This document shows positions 17,591 through 26,426 of a DNA stretch of 64,000 nucleotides, in pieces. This DNA is from Allobosea lathyri (GTDB lineage: Bacteria > Pseudomonadota > Alphaproteobacteria > Rhizobiales > Beijerinckiaceae), in contig NZ_FNUY01000004.1 of the NCBI RefSeq assembly GCF_900108245.1, forward strand, positions 124,001-188,000. The letters run 5' to 3'. The translations under genes and the position numbers were made by a program. Position 1 is the stretch's first letter; each line of letters opens with the position of its first letter. Under the pieces are notes generated by a model that saw nothing but the letters and a program-made list of their open reading frames with translations, did not search any database and had not been told where the DNA came from.

Positions 17591-19117
17591 TCAAAACTGC
17601 ATCCTCAAACCGACCTGCGCGACATTCGCGGTGTAGTCGGAGCCCTGCGCTGTCGAGATCAGCCGCTCATTGGTGAAGCTCGCGCGCACCGAGAAGGTCC
17701 GCGTCAGCTTGTATTCGATCCGCGCGCCGATGCTGATGAAATCCTCGCGCAGTCCCTGCCCTTCATATTCGGTGCGCCCGAACGTGCTGAAGCCGGTCAC
17801 GACCACATTGCGGCGCAGCGCATGGGCGATCTCGAGTGCGACCCGGCGCGCCGTCGTGCCCGATGAACCTGCAATCGTCGTGTCGCCGAGGTCGGCGGTG
17901 CCACGTAGCGTCACCGTCGTCAGCGGCGTCGGCGACCACAGGATCGCGGCATCGCCGACGAAGCCGCGCAGGTTCTTCAACCGCGTGTCGTCGTAGTCGC
18001 GGTCCTGATAGCCGCCCGAGATTTCGCCTGTGAGCTGGCGGCTGATCTCGAAGGTCGAGCCGACACGCCCCGTCAGACCGCGCGACGAGCGCCGGTAGCC
18101 GTTCGAATCGACCGCCTGGTCGAAGTCGCGCGCATCGATCTCGCCCTGGACGAACGGCTTGATGCCCGGAGTCAGCTCGTAGGCCGCGCGCAGGCGCAAG
18201 CCGTATTGCATCTGATTGCGGTCCTTCTGGCTCAGAATCGCGCCGCTGACGAGCCTGGCATCCTCGTAGTCGGCGCGATCGACCGAGCCGCGCAGCGTCA
18301 TCTGCAGACGGTTGAGGTCGTGGGTCACGCCGGCCGACGTCCCGTATTGATAGACCGCCGGACGGCCGACGACCGGATAGTTCAGGTCTGGTGAGCCGGG
18401 GCGCTGCGTATCGAGCTTCACGCGCGTTTCGAGCAGTATCCGGGTATCGCGCGCAGCATCCAGCCTGAGATCGAGATTACCCTCGGCATCGGGCCGCGAG
18501 GCCTCATTGTTGCGGAAGTACTCGACATAGCCGCCCCGCAGCTTGCCCCTGAGTTCGTGCACGTTCCAGTCCGACTGGACCTCGACCTCGCCGTCATGCC
18601 GGCGAAACCCCGAGCTGTTTCGGTCGGGTCCCGAGATCCGCTCTGGATTGGTGTCATAGCCCACCGAATTGGTGATGGCGGGCTTCAGGACCACATTGCC
18701 GAGCCGAAGGCCCAACGGCGCATAGGGATCTTCTACCAGGGCGGCCCGCCGACGTGGCGGCGGAGGCGGTTCGGGCGGCGGCGGCAGCCGCGTCACGACG
18801 GCCTGCGGCGCTCGAAACTGGCGCTGGGTGACGCCGCGCAGCGCGGGCGCCTGGACAGGTCGGCTGGCGCGCGGTGGCGCACGGCGGGAAATCACGGATG
18901 TCTGGTTCCGGATCATCCCGACCGGGCCGGGGATAGCCTCGGACGTCGCCACCAGCGGGGCTGCGGGCACGTCCGGCGGCGGCTGCTGCGCGACATAGAC
19001 CGGCACCGTCGAACGCAGGCGCGCACCCGACTGCTGCGCCGCCGCGCTGGTCGCGGCAAGCGCAAGCCCCGCCATGGCGACGCCGGACAGAAGCAGGGTT
19101 TTCGCGCGGCCGGACAC
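17591..19117 (-). CDS. Outer-membrane beta-barrel protein
   Basis: 508 residues. A signal peptide (MSGRAKTLLLSGVAMAGLAL, cleavage near AAAQ) is followed by a proline-rich periplasmic stretch to about residue 130 and then alternating amphipathic strands typical of a large barrel. The chain ends VGLRMQF; a C-terminal phenylalanine is the outer-membrane assembly signal. It resembles the putative beta-barrel porin 2 group (BBP2-like) that is often linked to exopolysaccharide or surface export, but the cargo cannot be assigned. Upstream, the 182 bp gap to kdsD is a divergent promoter region. Confidence 0.82.
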   Translation of the reverse strand: MSGRAKTLLLSGVAMAGLALAATSAAAQQSGARLRSTVPVYVAQQPPPDVPAAPLVATSEAIPGPVGMIRNQTSVISRRAPPRASRPVQAPALRGVTQRQFRAPQAVVTRLPPPPEPPPPPRRRAALVEDPYAPLGLRLGNVVLKPAITNSVGYDTNPERISGPDRNSSGFRRHDGEVEVQSDWNVHELRGKLRGGYVEYFRNNEASRPDAEGNLDLRLDAARDTRILLETRVKLDTQRPGSPDLNYPVVGRPAVYQYGTSAGVTHDLNRLQMTLRGSVDRADYEDARLVSGAILSQKDRNQMQYGLRLRAAYELTPGIKPFVQGEIDARDFDQAVDSNGYRRSSRGLTGRVGSTFEISRQLTGEISGGYQDRDYDDTRLKNLRGFVGDAAILWSPTPLTTVTLRGTADLGDTTIAGSSGTTARRVALEIAHALRRNVVVTGFSTFGRTEYEGQGLREDFISIGARIEYKLTRTFSVRASFTNERLISTAQGSDYTANVAQVGLRMQF

Positions 19118-19299
19118 GGGGGCTGCGTTGCTCCAGGCAAAAGCCTTGAGCGCACCGGGATGGCGCGCATGGTTAATGGAGTTAGAACGAACTGGGTTAA
19201 CGGCCCGTCAATCTGGCGCAGCCCGTCATCGGCCAATTTGGCGCAAGCCGGCATCGAGGCTGTGGAATTGATCGACGCGGCTGTGCTAGAGCCCCGGTC

Positions 19300-20274
19300 A
19301 TGACAGCCGATACTCGCGCTTCGGCGCTCCGCACCATCGCCACCGAGCGCGCCGGCCTCGACTCGCTCCATGCCGCTCTCGCAAACGGGCTCGGCGAGCC
19401 CTTTGCGGCGGCAGTCGCGATGATCCGCGCCGCCAGCGGCCGCGTCGTCGTCTCCGGCATGGGCAAATCCGGCCATATCGGCCGCAAGATCGCCGCGACC
19501 CTGGCCTCGACCGGAACGCCCGCTCATTTCGTCCATCCCGCAGAAGCCAGCCATGGCGACCTCGGCATGATCCAGCCCGAGGATGTGGTGATCGCCCTGT
19601 CCTGGTCCGGCGAGACGGCGGAGCTTGCCGCGATCGTCGCCCATAGCCGGCGCTTCCGCGTGGGGCTGGTCGGCATCACCTCGAACGCCGACAGCGCGCT
19701 CGGGCGCGAGGCCGACGTGACGCTAACCCTGCCGAAGGCGCAGGAGGCCTGCCCGAACGGTCTTGCGCCGACGACCTCGACGACGATGCAGATGGCGCTC
19801 GGCGATGCGCTCGCCGTCGCACTGCTGGAGGCGCGTGGCTTCTCGCGCCAGGATTTCTTCGTTTATCACCCCGGCGGCAAGCTCGGCGCGCAGCTCAAGA
19901 CCGTCGCCAGCATCATGCATCAGGCCGATGCGATGCCGCGCGTCGGCCTCGACGCCGTCATGACCGACGTCATCGAGATGATCTCGGCCAAGGGCTTCGG
20001 CTGCGCTGTCGTCACCGATCCCGATGGCCGGCTGGTCGGCGTGGTCACGGACGGTGACTTGCGCCGCAAGCTGTCTCAAGGGGGCGGCCTTGCACAGCGC
20101 GCACGCGACGTCATGACGCCCAACCCCCGCCGCATAGCGCCTGACGCCCTGGCCGTCGAGGCGTTGGAGATGGTCAGCCGCCTGCGCATCACCGCGCTGA
20201 TCGTTGCAGATGAGGCCGACCGTCCGGTCGGCCTCGTGCATGTGCACGATCTGTTGTCGCTCGGCGTGGCGTGA
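19300..20274 (+). CDS. kdsD: Arabinose-5-phosphate isomerase
   Basis: 324 residues in the KpsF/GutQ family. The N-terminal SIS domain (VVVSGMGKSGHIGRKIAATL, LSWSGETAEL, TTSTTMQMALGDALA, FVYHPGGKLG) is followed by two CBS motifs (about 205-324). It converts ribulose 5-phosphate to arabinose 5-phosphate, the first step to Kdo of lipopolysaccharide. It stands alone in this window, next to an outer-membrane barrel gene that diverges from it. Its end converges with the SGNH hydrolase gene, 6 bp apart. Confidence 0.95.
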   Translation: MTADTRASALRTIATERAGLDSLHAALANGLGEPFAAAVAMIRAASGRVVVSGMGKSGHIGRKIAATLASTGTPAHFVHPAEASHGDLGMIQPEDVVIALSWSGETAELAAIVAHSRRFRVGLVGITSNADSALGREADVTLTLPKAQEACPNGLAPTTSTTMQMALGDALAVALLEARGFSRQDFFVYHPGGKLGAQLKTVASIMHQADAMPRVGLDAVMTDVIEMISAKGFGCAVVTDPDGRLVGVVTDGDLRRKLSQGGGLAQRARDVMTPNPRRIAPDALAVEALEMVSRLRITALIVADEADRPVGLVHVHDLLSLGVA

Positions 20275-20280
20275 GCCAGG

Positions 20281-21072
20281 CTAGGACGCTTCGATCACCT
20301 TTTGCTCGAGGATGGCGGCGAGTTCGACGAACGCCGCCTTGCTCGGGTGCAGCTCGTCGTGCCAGCGATCGCCCACGACACCACGGAAGTCGATATAGGT
20401 CACCGCTTTATGCCGCCCTGCAAAGGCTTTCAGCTCTTCGTTGAAGGCGTCCATCAGCACCTTGACGATGTCGATCTGCAGCTCAGCCTTGTATTCATCG
20501 ATCCCGACGAAGGCCATCGGCTCACCAAGCCAGCCTAGCTTCATTGGCCTGGCGTAGTCATAACCATGCACGACAATCTTGACGTTCTTCAAAGCTGAAT
20601 CGGCTGCGATGCTTTCCAGGATCGCCTCGTAGTGCAAGATGACATTGCGGAGCTCCTGATAGAAGCTATCAAGCAGATAGTCCTTCGGCTGCCGCTCAGG
20701 GCTATAAAGTCTTAGATAGGTCTTAAGCTTGCTACCCCCAAGCAGGTCGTTACCGCCGCCGCCCAGCAGAAGCAGTTTCGCCTTGGTATGCTTCAATGCA
20801 TTCAGGTAGTCGCGCGCGCCTGCAATCGCCGCGATAGTGTCCCCCCAATAGGCGATATTGTGGATCGTATGGCCACGGGCCGCCAATGCGCGGGACAGAT
20901 CGTAATTCGGACCGCCAACAATTGGCAGAGCCTTAAGGCCGAAATCCGGCAGATGCTCCCATGAGTCACCCTCGACGACGAAGGATAAAATCTTGGCAGC
21001 TTTCGCCTTATCCTTTTTGGCGCCCAATGGCGCCGAAGTATCTTTTCGCTTTGCTTTTGGTTTCTTGGTCAT
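20281..21072 (-). CDS. SGNH/GDSL-type hydrolase
   Basis: 263 residues with a lysine-rich N-terminus. Block I is VVEGDSWEHLP (nucleophile serine in GDS), block III is LLLGGGGNDLLGG (oxyanion asparagine), and block V is WHDELHPSK with the catalytic Asp and His. These hydrolases act on esters of sugars, lipids or polysaccharides. No signal peptide is evident, so it is probably cytoplasmic. Base composition is noticeably less GC-rich than in neighbouring genes, which hints at a separate origin. The substrate is unknown. Confidence 0.82.
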   Translation of the reverse strand: MTKKPKAKRKDTSAPLGAKKDKAKAAKILSFVVEGDSWEHLPDFGLKALPIVGGPNYDLSRALAARGHTIHNIAYWGDTIAAIAGARDYLNALKHTKAKLLLLGGGGNDLLGGSKLKTYLRLYSPERQPKDYLLDSFYQELRNVILHYEAILESIAADSALKNVKIVVHGYDYARPMKLGWLGEPMAFVGIDEYKAELQIDIVKVLMDAFNEELKAFAGRHKAVTYIDFRGVVGDRWHDELHPSKAAFVELAAILEQKVIEAS

Positions 21073-21246
21073 ATTGCCCCCTCAACTGCAATTTAACGGC
21101 ATAGCTAGAGTCTTTGCCGAGAATGTCGTATACGCGCATTGCATGAATAATTCGCAAAGATCAATCAAAACAACGCATATAGACTTGGTGGCTGCACCAA
21201 TCCGGCTCTAGCGAAATGTGAATCCAGCCCTCGAACGCTAGGTCAT

Positions 21247-21268
21247 GAGGCGTAATTCACTACGCCTC
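21247..21268 (-). terminator. Short inverted repeat at the end of the metal operon
   Basis: GAGGCGTA (21247-21254) pairs with TACGCCTC (21261-21268) across the stop of the gene at 21260. No T tract follows, so a role in termination is uncertain. Confidence 0.35.
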
Positions 21269-21892
21269 CTTCGTCGTCTCCCGCACGGTCCTGAAGCCGA
21301 TCCAGCGCCTCACACGGCCCTGATAGTCGCGATATGACTGCCCAAGCGTCGCTGCCAACACGCGCTCTTCGATTGCGACCTGCAGGCGGATCGCCACCAT
21401 CAGCGCCAGCGTCAACCCCGCCTGGATCAGGCTCGGCAGCACGATCAGCAAACCGATGAACAGGATGGCCTGCCCGACGAAGACCGGATTGCGCGAGATC
21501 GCGAAGGGACCGCTCTCGACGATCGCGCCGATCTCGCCTTCGGCCGCGCCGATGCGCCAGGACGCCCCCATATAGCGCTGCGAGATGATCGCGATGCAGG
21601 CGCCGATCACGCAGAGCAGATGGCCGAAGACATCGTGCCAGGGCCCGTCCAGCGCGGCAAACACGGGATCGTTGCGGACGGGATTGCCGAACAGCGTCAG
21701 TGCCAGCGGCCAGAACACCGCACCCGTGAAGGCGATGCGGAACAGCAAGGCGGGCAGCCGCTGGTCCCGCGTCCCCCTGTCGAAGAGCCAGATCGGACGT
21801 CCGGCTTCCTTCGCCAGGATCGCGGACATCCCCAGGAAACTGATGACGTAGACCACGACCATCAGATAGCTGGCGATCTCCATTCCCTGCAT
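21260..21892 (-). CDS. Isoprenylcysteine carboxyl methyltransferase-like membrane protein
   Basis: 210 residues with four or five hydrophobic helices and the family signature near the C-terminus, GPFAISRNPVFVGQ ... EERVLAATLGQSYRDYQ...VRRWI. The family uses S-adenosylmethionine to methylate isoprenylcysteine or phospholipid head groups, and members are frequently encoded with heavy-metal efflux pumps. The gene starts 22 bp after the zntA stop on the same strand, so the two form an operon. A GAGGG site precedes the ATG at 21892; the longer frame to 21955 overlaps zntA and is rejected. Confidence 0.85.
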   Translation of the reverse strand: MQGMEIASYLMVVVYVISFLGMSAILAKEAGRPIWLFDRGTRDQRLPALLFRIAFTGAVFWPLALTLFGNPVRNDPVFAALDGPWHDVFGHLLCVIGACIAIISQRYMGASWRIGAAEGEIGAIVESGPFAISRNPVFVGQAILFIGLLIVLPSLIQAGLTLALMVAIRLQVAIEERVLAATLGQSYRDYQGRVRRWIGFRTVRETTKEA

Positions 21893-21914
21893 CGGGAAAC
21901 CCCTCGGCGTTGCG

Positions 21915-24374
21915 TCAGGCCTGTCCCGCCTTGAAGCGCAGCAGCCGCAGCGCATTGGCGGTGACGATCACCGTCGCCCCGGTATCGGCGAGGATCGCGA
22001 CCCACAGGCCGGTATAGCCGAACACGCTCGTGACGAGGAAGACCGCCTTGAGGCCGAGCGCGATGGCGATATTGACGCGGATATTGCTCATCGTCGCCCG
22101 TGCCAGCCGGATCATCGCCGCAACGTCGCGGACGCGGCTCTTCAGAACCGCGCCGTCGGCGGTCTCCAGCGCGACATCCGTGCCCGAGCCCATGGCAATG
22201 CCGACGCCAGCGGCAGCGAGTGCGGGCGCATCGTTGATGCCATCCCCGACCATCATGACCGGCGCTTCGGACGCCAGCGACTTGATCGCCGCGACCTTGT
22301 CGTCGGGCATCAGCTCGGCCTTGCAGGCCATGCCGAGCGCGCCTGCAATGGCGGCACCGGTGCGGGCATTGTCGCCCGTCAGCATCACCGAGCGAACCCC
22401 CAGTTCCTTGAGCTCCGCAACGCCCGCAGCGGCATCCTCCCGCGGCTCGTCGCGCAATGCGATGAGCCCGGCGAGGCTGCCATTCGCTATCACCGCAGCC
22501 ACGGTCTTGCCCTCGGCTTCCAGCCGTTCGACAGCGGCATTCGCCTGATCGTCGAACCGCGCCCGCTTGACCGCATGACGCGGCGCGCCGACGAAGATCG
22601 CCACGCCATCGAGCACGCCGGTGACGCCCTGTCCGGCGATGGCGGTTGCCTGCGACGCGGCACGGACAGGAATGGCGTCCGCCTTTGCCCGGTCGATGAT
22701 CGCCATGGCCAGCGGGTGGCTGGAGCCGGTCTCGACAGCCGCCGCCCATGCGACGACATCATGCTCGGACTGTCCGAAGGCGAGGATTTCGGTGACCCGC
22801 GGACGGCCTGCGGTCAACGTACCCGTCTTGTCGAAGGCGACGATTCCGGTCTTCGCCGCAGCCTCGATGACGACGCCGCCCTTCATGAGCAGCCCCTGCC
22901 GCGCGCCCGTCGAGAGCGAGGCCGCAATTGCGGCCGGGACCGAGATCACCAGCGCACAGGGGCAGCCGATCAGCAGTAGCGCGAGCGCCCGATAGATCCA
23001 GACCGACCACTCTCCCCCAAATGCCAGCGGCGGTAAGAATGCGACGAGCAAGGCGAGCCCCACGATTGCCGGCATATAGATGCGCGAGAACCGGTCGATG
23101 AAGCGCTCCGTCGGCGCGCGTGCCTCCTGCGCCTCCTCGACCAGCCGGATGATGCGGGCGATCGTGTTGTCCTCCGCCGCCTTGCTGACGCGCACGCGCA
23201 GCGCCGCTTCGCGATTGACCGAACCGGCAAAGACCGGCTCGCCGACGCCCTTGGTCTTAGGCACCGACTCCCCCGTAACCGGGCTCTCATCGATGCCGGA
23301 CACCCCATCGGTGATCTCGCCATCGGCAGCGATGCGATCGCCGGGGCGGACAAGCAGGATCTGCCCAATCGCCAGCGCGGCGGCATCGACCTGCCGCGTC
23401 GCGCCATTCTCCTCGATGATCGCGGTCTTCGGCACGAGATCGCCGAGCGCCCTGATCGACGCCCGCGCCCGGTCCGCCGCGACGCCTTCCAGCACCTCGC
23501 CGACAGCGAAGAGGAAGACGACCAGCGCCGCCTCCTCCGCCGCGCCGATGAACAGCGCGCCGGTGGCGGCGATGGTCATCAGCATTTCGATGGTGAAAGG
23601 CATGCCGGCGCTGGCGGCGGCAAAGGCGCGCCGCGCGACCGGGACGACGCCGATGAGACAGGCCGCGACGAAAAGCCAATGCGCCGCAGCCGGCCACAGC
23701 AGGCTGGCAGTCCAGGCGATGGCGAGACAGGCGCCTGTGACGAGGACAAGCCTGCCCTTATTGGTCTGATACCAGGACACGCCGTCAGGCGTCGCCTCAT
23801 GGACATGGCCGGGCAGGCCGTGGCCGGAATCGGCCTTGCCGATCACGGCCGCGCTCTGGGCCTTGCCGTGGGAATCGCCCTGGGAATGGTCATGCCCGTC
23901 GGAATGTTCTTGCCCGTGAGAATGGTCTTGGGAACGGGCATGAGCGTGGCCGGCATGATCGTGCCCATGCCCGCCATGGTCATGTCCGGCGCAATCATGG
24001 CCTTCATGAGCGTGATCTGCCGAGCCGTGATCGCCGTGACCGTGATCGCCATGACGGTGATTGCCGTGGTCATGATGGGCATGATCATGGCCGGAACAAC
24101 AGCTTGCCGCGGGCTCGCTGACCTTTTCCGCTCTCGGGGCCGCAACCGCCGTCTTGTAGCCAAGGCTTGCGACCCGTTTCTCGATCGCATCGCGCCTCGT
24201 CCGGCTTTCATCGAGCGAAAGCGTCATCAACTCGGTCATCACCGAGAGCTTGACATCCGAGACCCCCGGCAAGCGCTCGACGGCGCCACGGATCGTCGCC
24301 GCGCAGCTTGCGCAATCCATGCCGGAAACTTTCCAGCTTAGGATCTGCGATTGGGTTCGGGCGATGTCGGACAT
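21915..24374 (-). CDS. zntA: Zinc/cadmium/lead P-type ATPase with histidine-rich N-terminus
   Basis: 819 residues. An N-terminal heavy-metal domain carries GMDCASC (18-24), followed by a cysteine pair and a very histidine-rich stretch at about 95-170. The P1B ATPase core has CPC at 471-473 in the membrane, DKTGTLT at 515-521 (phosphorylated Asp515) and the hinge GDGINDAPAL. CPC with the P1B-2 pattern indicates export of Zn, Cd or Pb from the cytoplasm. The histidine tract probably buffers or senses zinc. Divergent from a MerR regulator with a MerR-type promoter between them; the methyltransferase-like gene follows in the operon. Confidence 0.95.
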   Translation of the reverse strand: MSDIARTQSQILSWKVSGMDCASCAATIRGAVERLPGVSDVKLSVMTELMTLSLDESRTRRDAIEKRVASLGYKTAVAAPRAEKVSEPAASCCSGHDHAHHDHGNHRHGDHGHGDHGSADHAHEGHDCAGHDHGGHGHDHAGHAHARSQDHSHGQEHSDGHDHSQGDSHGKAQSAAVIGKADSGHGLPGHVHEATPDGVSWYQTNKGRLVLVTGACLAIAWTASLLWPAAAHWLFVAACLIGVVPVARRAFAAASAGMPFTIEMLMTIAATGALFIGAAEEAALVVFLFAVGEVLEGVAADRARASIRALGDLVPKTAIIEENGATRQVDAAALAIGQILLVRPGDRIAADGEITDGVSGIDESPVTGESVPKTKGVGEPVFAGSVNREAALRVRVSKAAEDNTIARIIRLVEEAQEARAPTERFIDRFSRIYMPAIVGLALLVAFLPPLAFGGEWSVWIYRALALLLIGCPCALVISVPAAIAASLSTGARQGLLMKGGVVIEAAAKTGIVAFDKTGTLTAGRPRVTEILAFGQSEHDVVAWAAAVETGSSHPLAMAIIDRAKADAIPVRAASQATAIAGQGVTGVLDGVAIFVGAPRHAVKRARFDDQANAAVERLEAEGKTVAAVIANGSLAGLIALRDEPREDAAAGVAELKELGVRSVMLTGDNARTGAAIAGALGMACKAELMPDDKVAAIKSLASEAPVMMVGDGINDAPALAAAGVGIAMGSGTDVALETADGAVLKSRVRDVAAMIRLARATMSNIRVNIAIALGLKAVFLVTSVFGYTGLWVAILADTGATVIVTANALRLLRFKAGQA

Positions 24375-24408
24375 GCGTCTCTCCGCTTGTCGGGGCTGCG
24401 AGACAGCT

Positions 24409-24439
24409 TATGTACAAGCTAGAGCGACTAGAGGTTCAA
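24409..24439 (-). promoter_or_regulatory. MerR-type zntA promoter with stretched spacer
   Basis: On the minus strand TTGAAC (24439-24434) and TACATA (24414-24409) are separated by 19 bp, the over-long spacer that MerR activators untwist. The spacer contains repeated CTCTAG. It overlaps the ribosome site of the divergent merR gene, so one operator can control both. Confidence 0.65.
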
Positions 24440-24449
24440 GAGGAAAATC

Positions 24450-24896
24450 ATGCCCGACGCAAAAAAACTCGAACGCGTCGTCCCGATCGGGGCCCTCGCC
24501 GATCAGACCGGCGTGAAGGTCGAGACCATCCGCTATTACGAGCAGGTCGGCCTGCTGCCGCCGCCGGAGCGCTCGGAGGGCAACCAGCGGCGCTATGGCC
24601 ACAAACATGTCGAGCGCCTGTCCTTCATCAAACATGCGCGCGATCTCGGCTTCCCCGTCGATGGCATCCGCGCGTTGCTGAAGCTCTCCGACACGCCGGG
24701 CATGACCTGCGACGAAGCGCATGCGATCTCGGTCGCGCATCTCGACGATGTCCGCCACAAGATCGCCCGGCTGCGTTCGCTGGAAAAAGAGCTGGAGCGC
24801 ATCGCTGCAACCTGCTCGGGCGGGGTCGCGGCCTGCGACTGCGCGATCATTGAAGCTCTCGCCGACCACGGCCAGTGCCGGCATGTGCGGCATTGA
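24450..24896 (+). CDS. MerR family metal-responsive regulator (ZntR/CadR type)
   Basis: 148 residues. The MerR winged helix ([41 protein letters not shown]) is followed by a dimerisation helix and a C-terminal metal loop with Cys residues in [11 protein letters not shown] and a His/Cys tail CRHVRH. Another cysteine (GMTCDEAH) matches the second metal-ligand position of zinc and cadmium sensors. It should activate zntA when metal binds. GAGGAA lies before the ATG at 24450. It is divergent from zntA. Confidence 0.92.
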   Translation: MPDAKKLERVVPIGALADQTGVKVETIRYYEQVGLLPPPERSEGNQRRYGHKHVERLSFIKHARDLGFPVDGIRALLKLSDTPGMTCDEAHAISVAHLDDVRHKIARLRSLEKELERIAATCSGGVAACDCAIIEALADHGQCRHVRH

Positions 24897-25129
24897 GTCA
24901 GCCACCCGAAACCGCTGATCGGGCTGATTCGTTCTGGCTGCATCCGAGTGCCCCCGGTAGTCAGCGGCCGAGGCCGGCATGCTCAGCTCGAATTTCGCGA
25001 GAAGATGGCGGCTTTTTTCTCCGCCGACTGTGGAGAAGCCCTGTTGCATCGGGCTCATGCGCTCAGGGCGATTGCCGTAGCGTCCGAAGCGGCTTTAGCC
25101 TCGTCGCCTCAGCTTGTCTCGGAGCCGTC

Positions 25130-26017
25130 ATGCCCAGCGATTTCGCCTTGCCGCCCGGTTTGCGCCACCGGCATATCGCCGTGCGCGATACGACGCTGCA
25201 CGTGGCCGAGGTCGGCTCCGGCATGCCGATCCTGCTGCTGCATGGCTGGCCCGAATTCTGGGCGACATGGCTGCCGCTGATGAACCGCCTGCATGGTGAT
25301 TTCCACCTGATCGCACCCGATCTGCGCGGTTTCGGCGACAGCGCCAAGGCCGCGACGCCACGCAGCGACGCCGGTGCGAATACCCATGCCGACGACATGG
25401 CGTCGCTGATCGCCGCGCTGGATACCGGCCCGGTCGGCGTCGTCGGCCATGATGTCGGCGCCTATGTTGCCCAGGCCCTGGCCCGTCGACACCCGCAGCT
25501 CGTCGACAGGCTGCTGTTCTTCAATTGCCCGACTGCGAGCGTCGGCACACGTTGGGTCCGCGAGGGGCATGTCAACGAGATCTGGTATCAGTCCTTCCAG
25601 CAACTCGGTCTCGCCGAACTCATGGTCGGCCAGAACCGCGAGGCCTGCGCGCTCTATTTCGGGCATTTCCTCGGGCATTGGTGCCATCGCAAGGATGCCT
25701 TCGCGCCGGCCTTCGATCTCTGGATCGACAATTTCATGAAGCCCGGCAATCTGCGCGGCGGCTTCGACTGGTACCGCAGCCAGAACGCGGCACGCCTCGC
25801 CGCCATGGATGGGCATCCCACCCCCTCCGTCCGCATCCGCCAGCCGACGCGCGTGCATTGGGGTCGGCACGACCCGATCCTGAAATCGGAATGGGCCGCC
25901 TTCCTCCCGGAGCATTTCGACGAGGTCGAGACCACCTTCTGCGAGACGGCGGGACATTTCGTCCATGTCGAGGCGCCCGACGAGGCCGCGCAGGTGTTTT
26001 CGGAATTTTTCGGCTGA
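25130..26017 (+). CDS. Alpha/beta hydrolase of the epoxide hydrolase/dehalogenase group
   Basis: 295 residues. HGWPEFW is the HGxP oxyanion motif, and [10 protein letters not shown] places an aspartate nucleophile (Asp108) where lipases have serine, as in epoxide hydrolases and haloacetate or haloalkane dehalogenases. The catalytic histidine is in [12 protein letters not shown] near the C-terminus. It likely opens epoxides or displaces halide via an alkyl-enzyme ester; the substrate is unknown. GGAG lies 5 bp before the ATG at 25130; in-frame sequence back to 24875 overlaps merR and is rejected. Confidence 0.88.
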   Translation: MPSDFALPPGLRHRHIAVRDTTLHVAEVGSGMPILLLHGWPEFWATWLPLMNRLHGDFHLIAPDLRGFGDSAKAATPRSDAGANTHADDMASLIAALDTGPVGVVGHDVGAYVAQALARRHPQLVDRLLFFNCPTASVGTRWVREGHVNEIWYQSFQQLGLAELMVGQNREACALYFGHFLGHWCHRKDAFAPAFDLWIDNFMKPGNLRGGFDWYRSQNAARLAAMDGHPTPSVRIRQPTRVHWGRHDPILKSEWAAFLPEHFDEVETTFCETAGHFVHVEAPDEAAQVFSEFFG

Positions 26018-26426
26018 GCGTGACGGGGCCTCTCCGCCGGCATGACCGGACCGGCTGTTCCCCGAGGGCGCAATTCGGCGATACCCGCCACATTCGTTCG
26101 CGCGCCGCCGTTTTCTCACGACCCCCTCGTTTCCCGGAGAGGAAGGCTTAAATAGGCGGGGCGCTATGCGGCCGGCCGCCGTTCACATTTGTCGCGCGAG
26201 AGGGTGGATGATGCCGGTTTGCGATTCCAGATATGGTGGCCCATCCACCTTGAGCCGCAACATCTCGCAGAGAACGAAACCCGACTCAGCACGAGTCAGC
26301 GATTCGGGCCTGCTTCGTTCAGGACTCGTTCCAGATTCTAATTTCACGAGCTGGCCTTGCCCCATTGCGAGACGCCCGACCGGCGTCTCCGTAGGGCGAG
26401 GCTGAATGTCATGATCGGCTGCGTCC
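26018..26426. other. Intergenic region upstream of the SUV3-like helicase
   Basis: No convincing gene is seen in these 409 bp. GAGACGCC at 26369-26376 pairs with GGCGTCTC at 26382-26389 (8 bp stem), about 40 bp before the helicase start, in a likely untranslated leader. Confidence 0.5.

Noticed and set aside
23880..24060. CRISPR-like repeat in the histidine region of zntA
   Set aside because: Repeats are irregular short coding units in frame, not spaced identical repeats; no CRISPR array is present in the window.
23679..24341. Plus-strand 220-codon methionine-rich frame opposite zntA
   Set aside because: It is the reverse reading of the histidine-rich codons (CAT gives ATG), not a real membrane protein.
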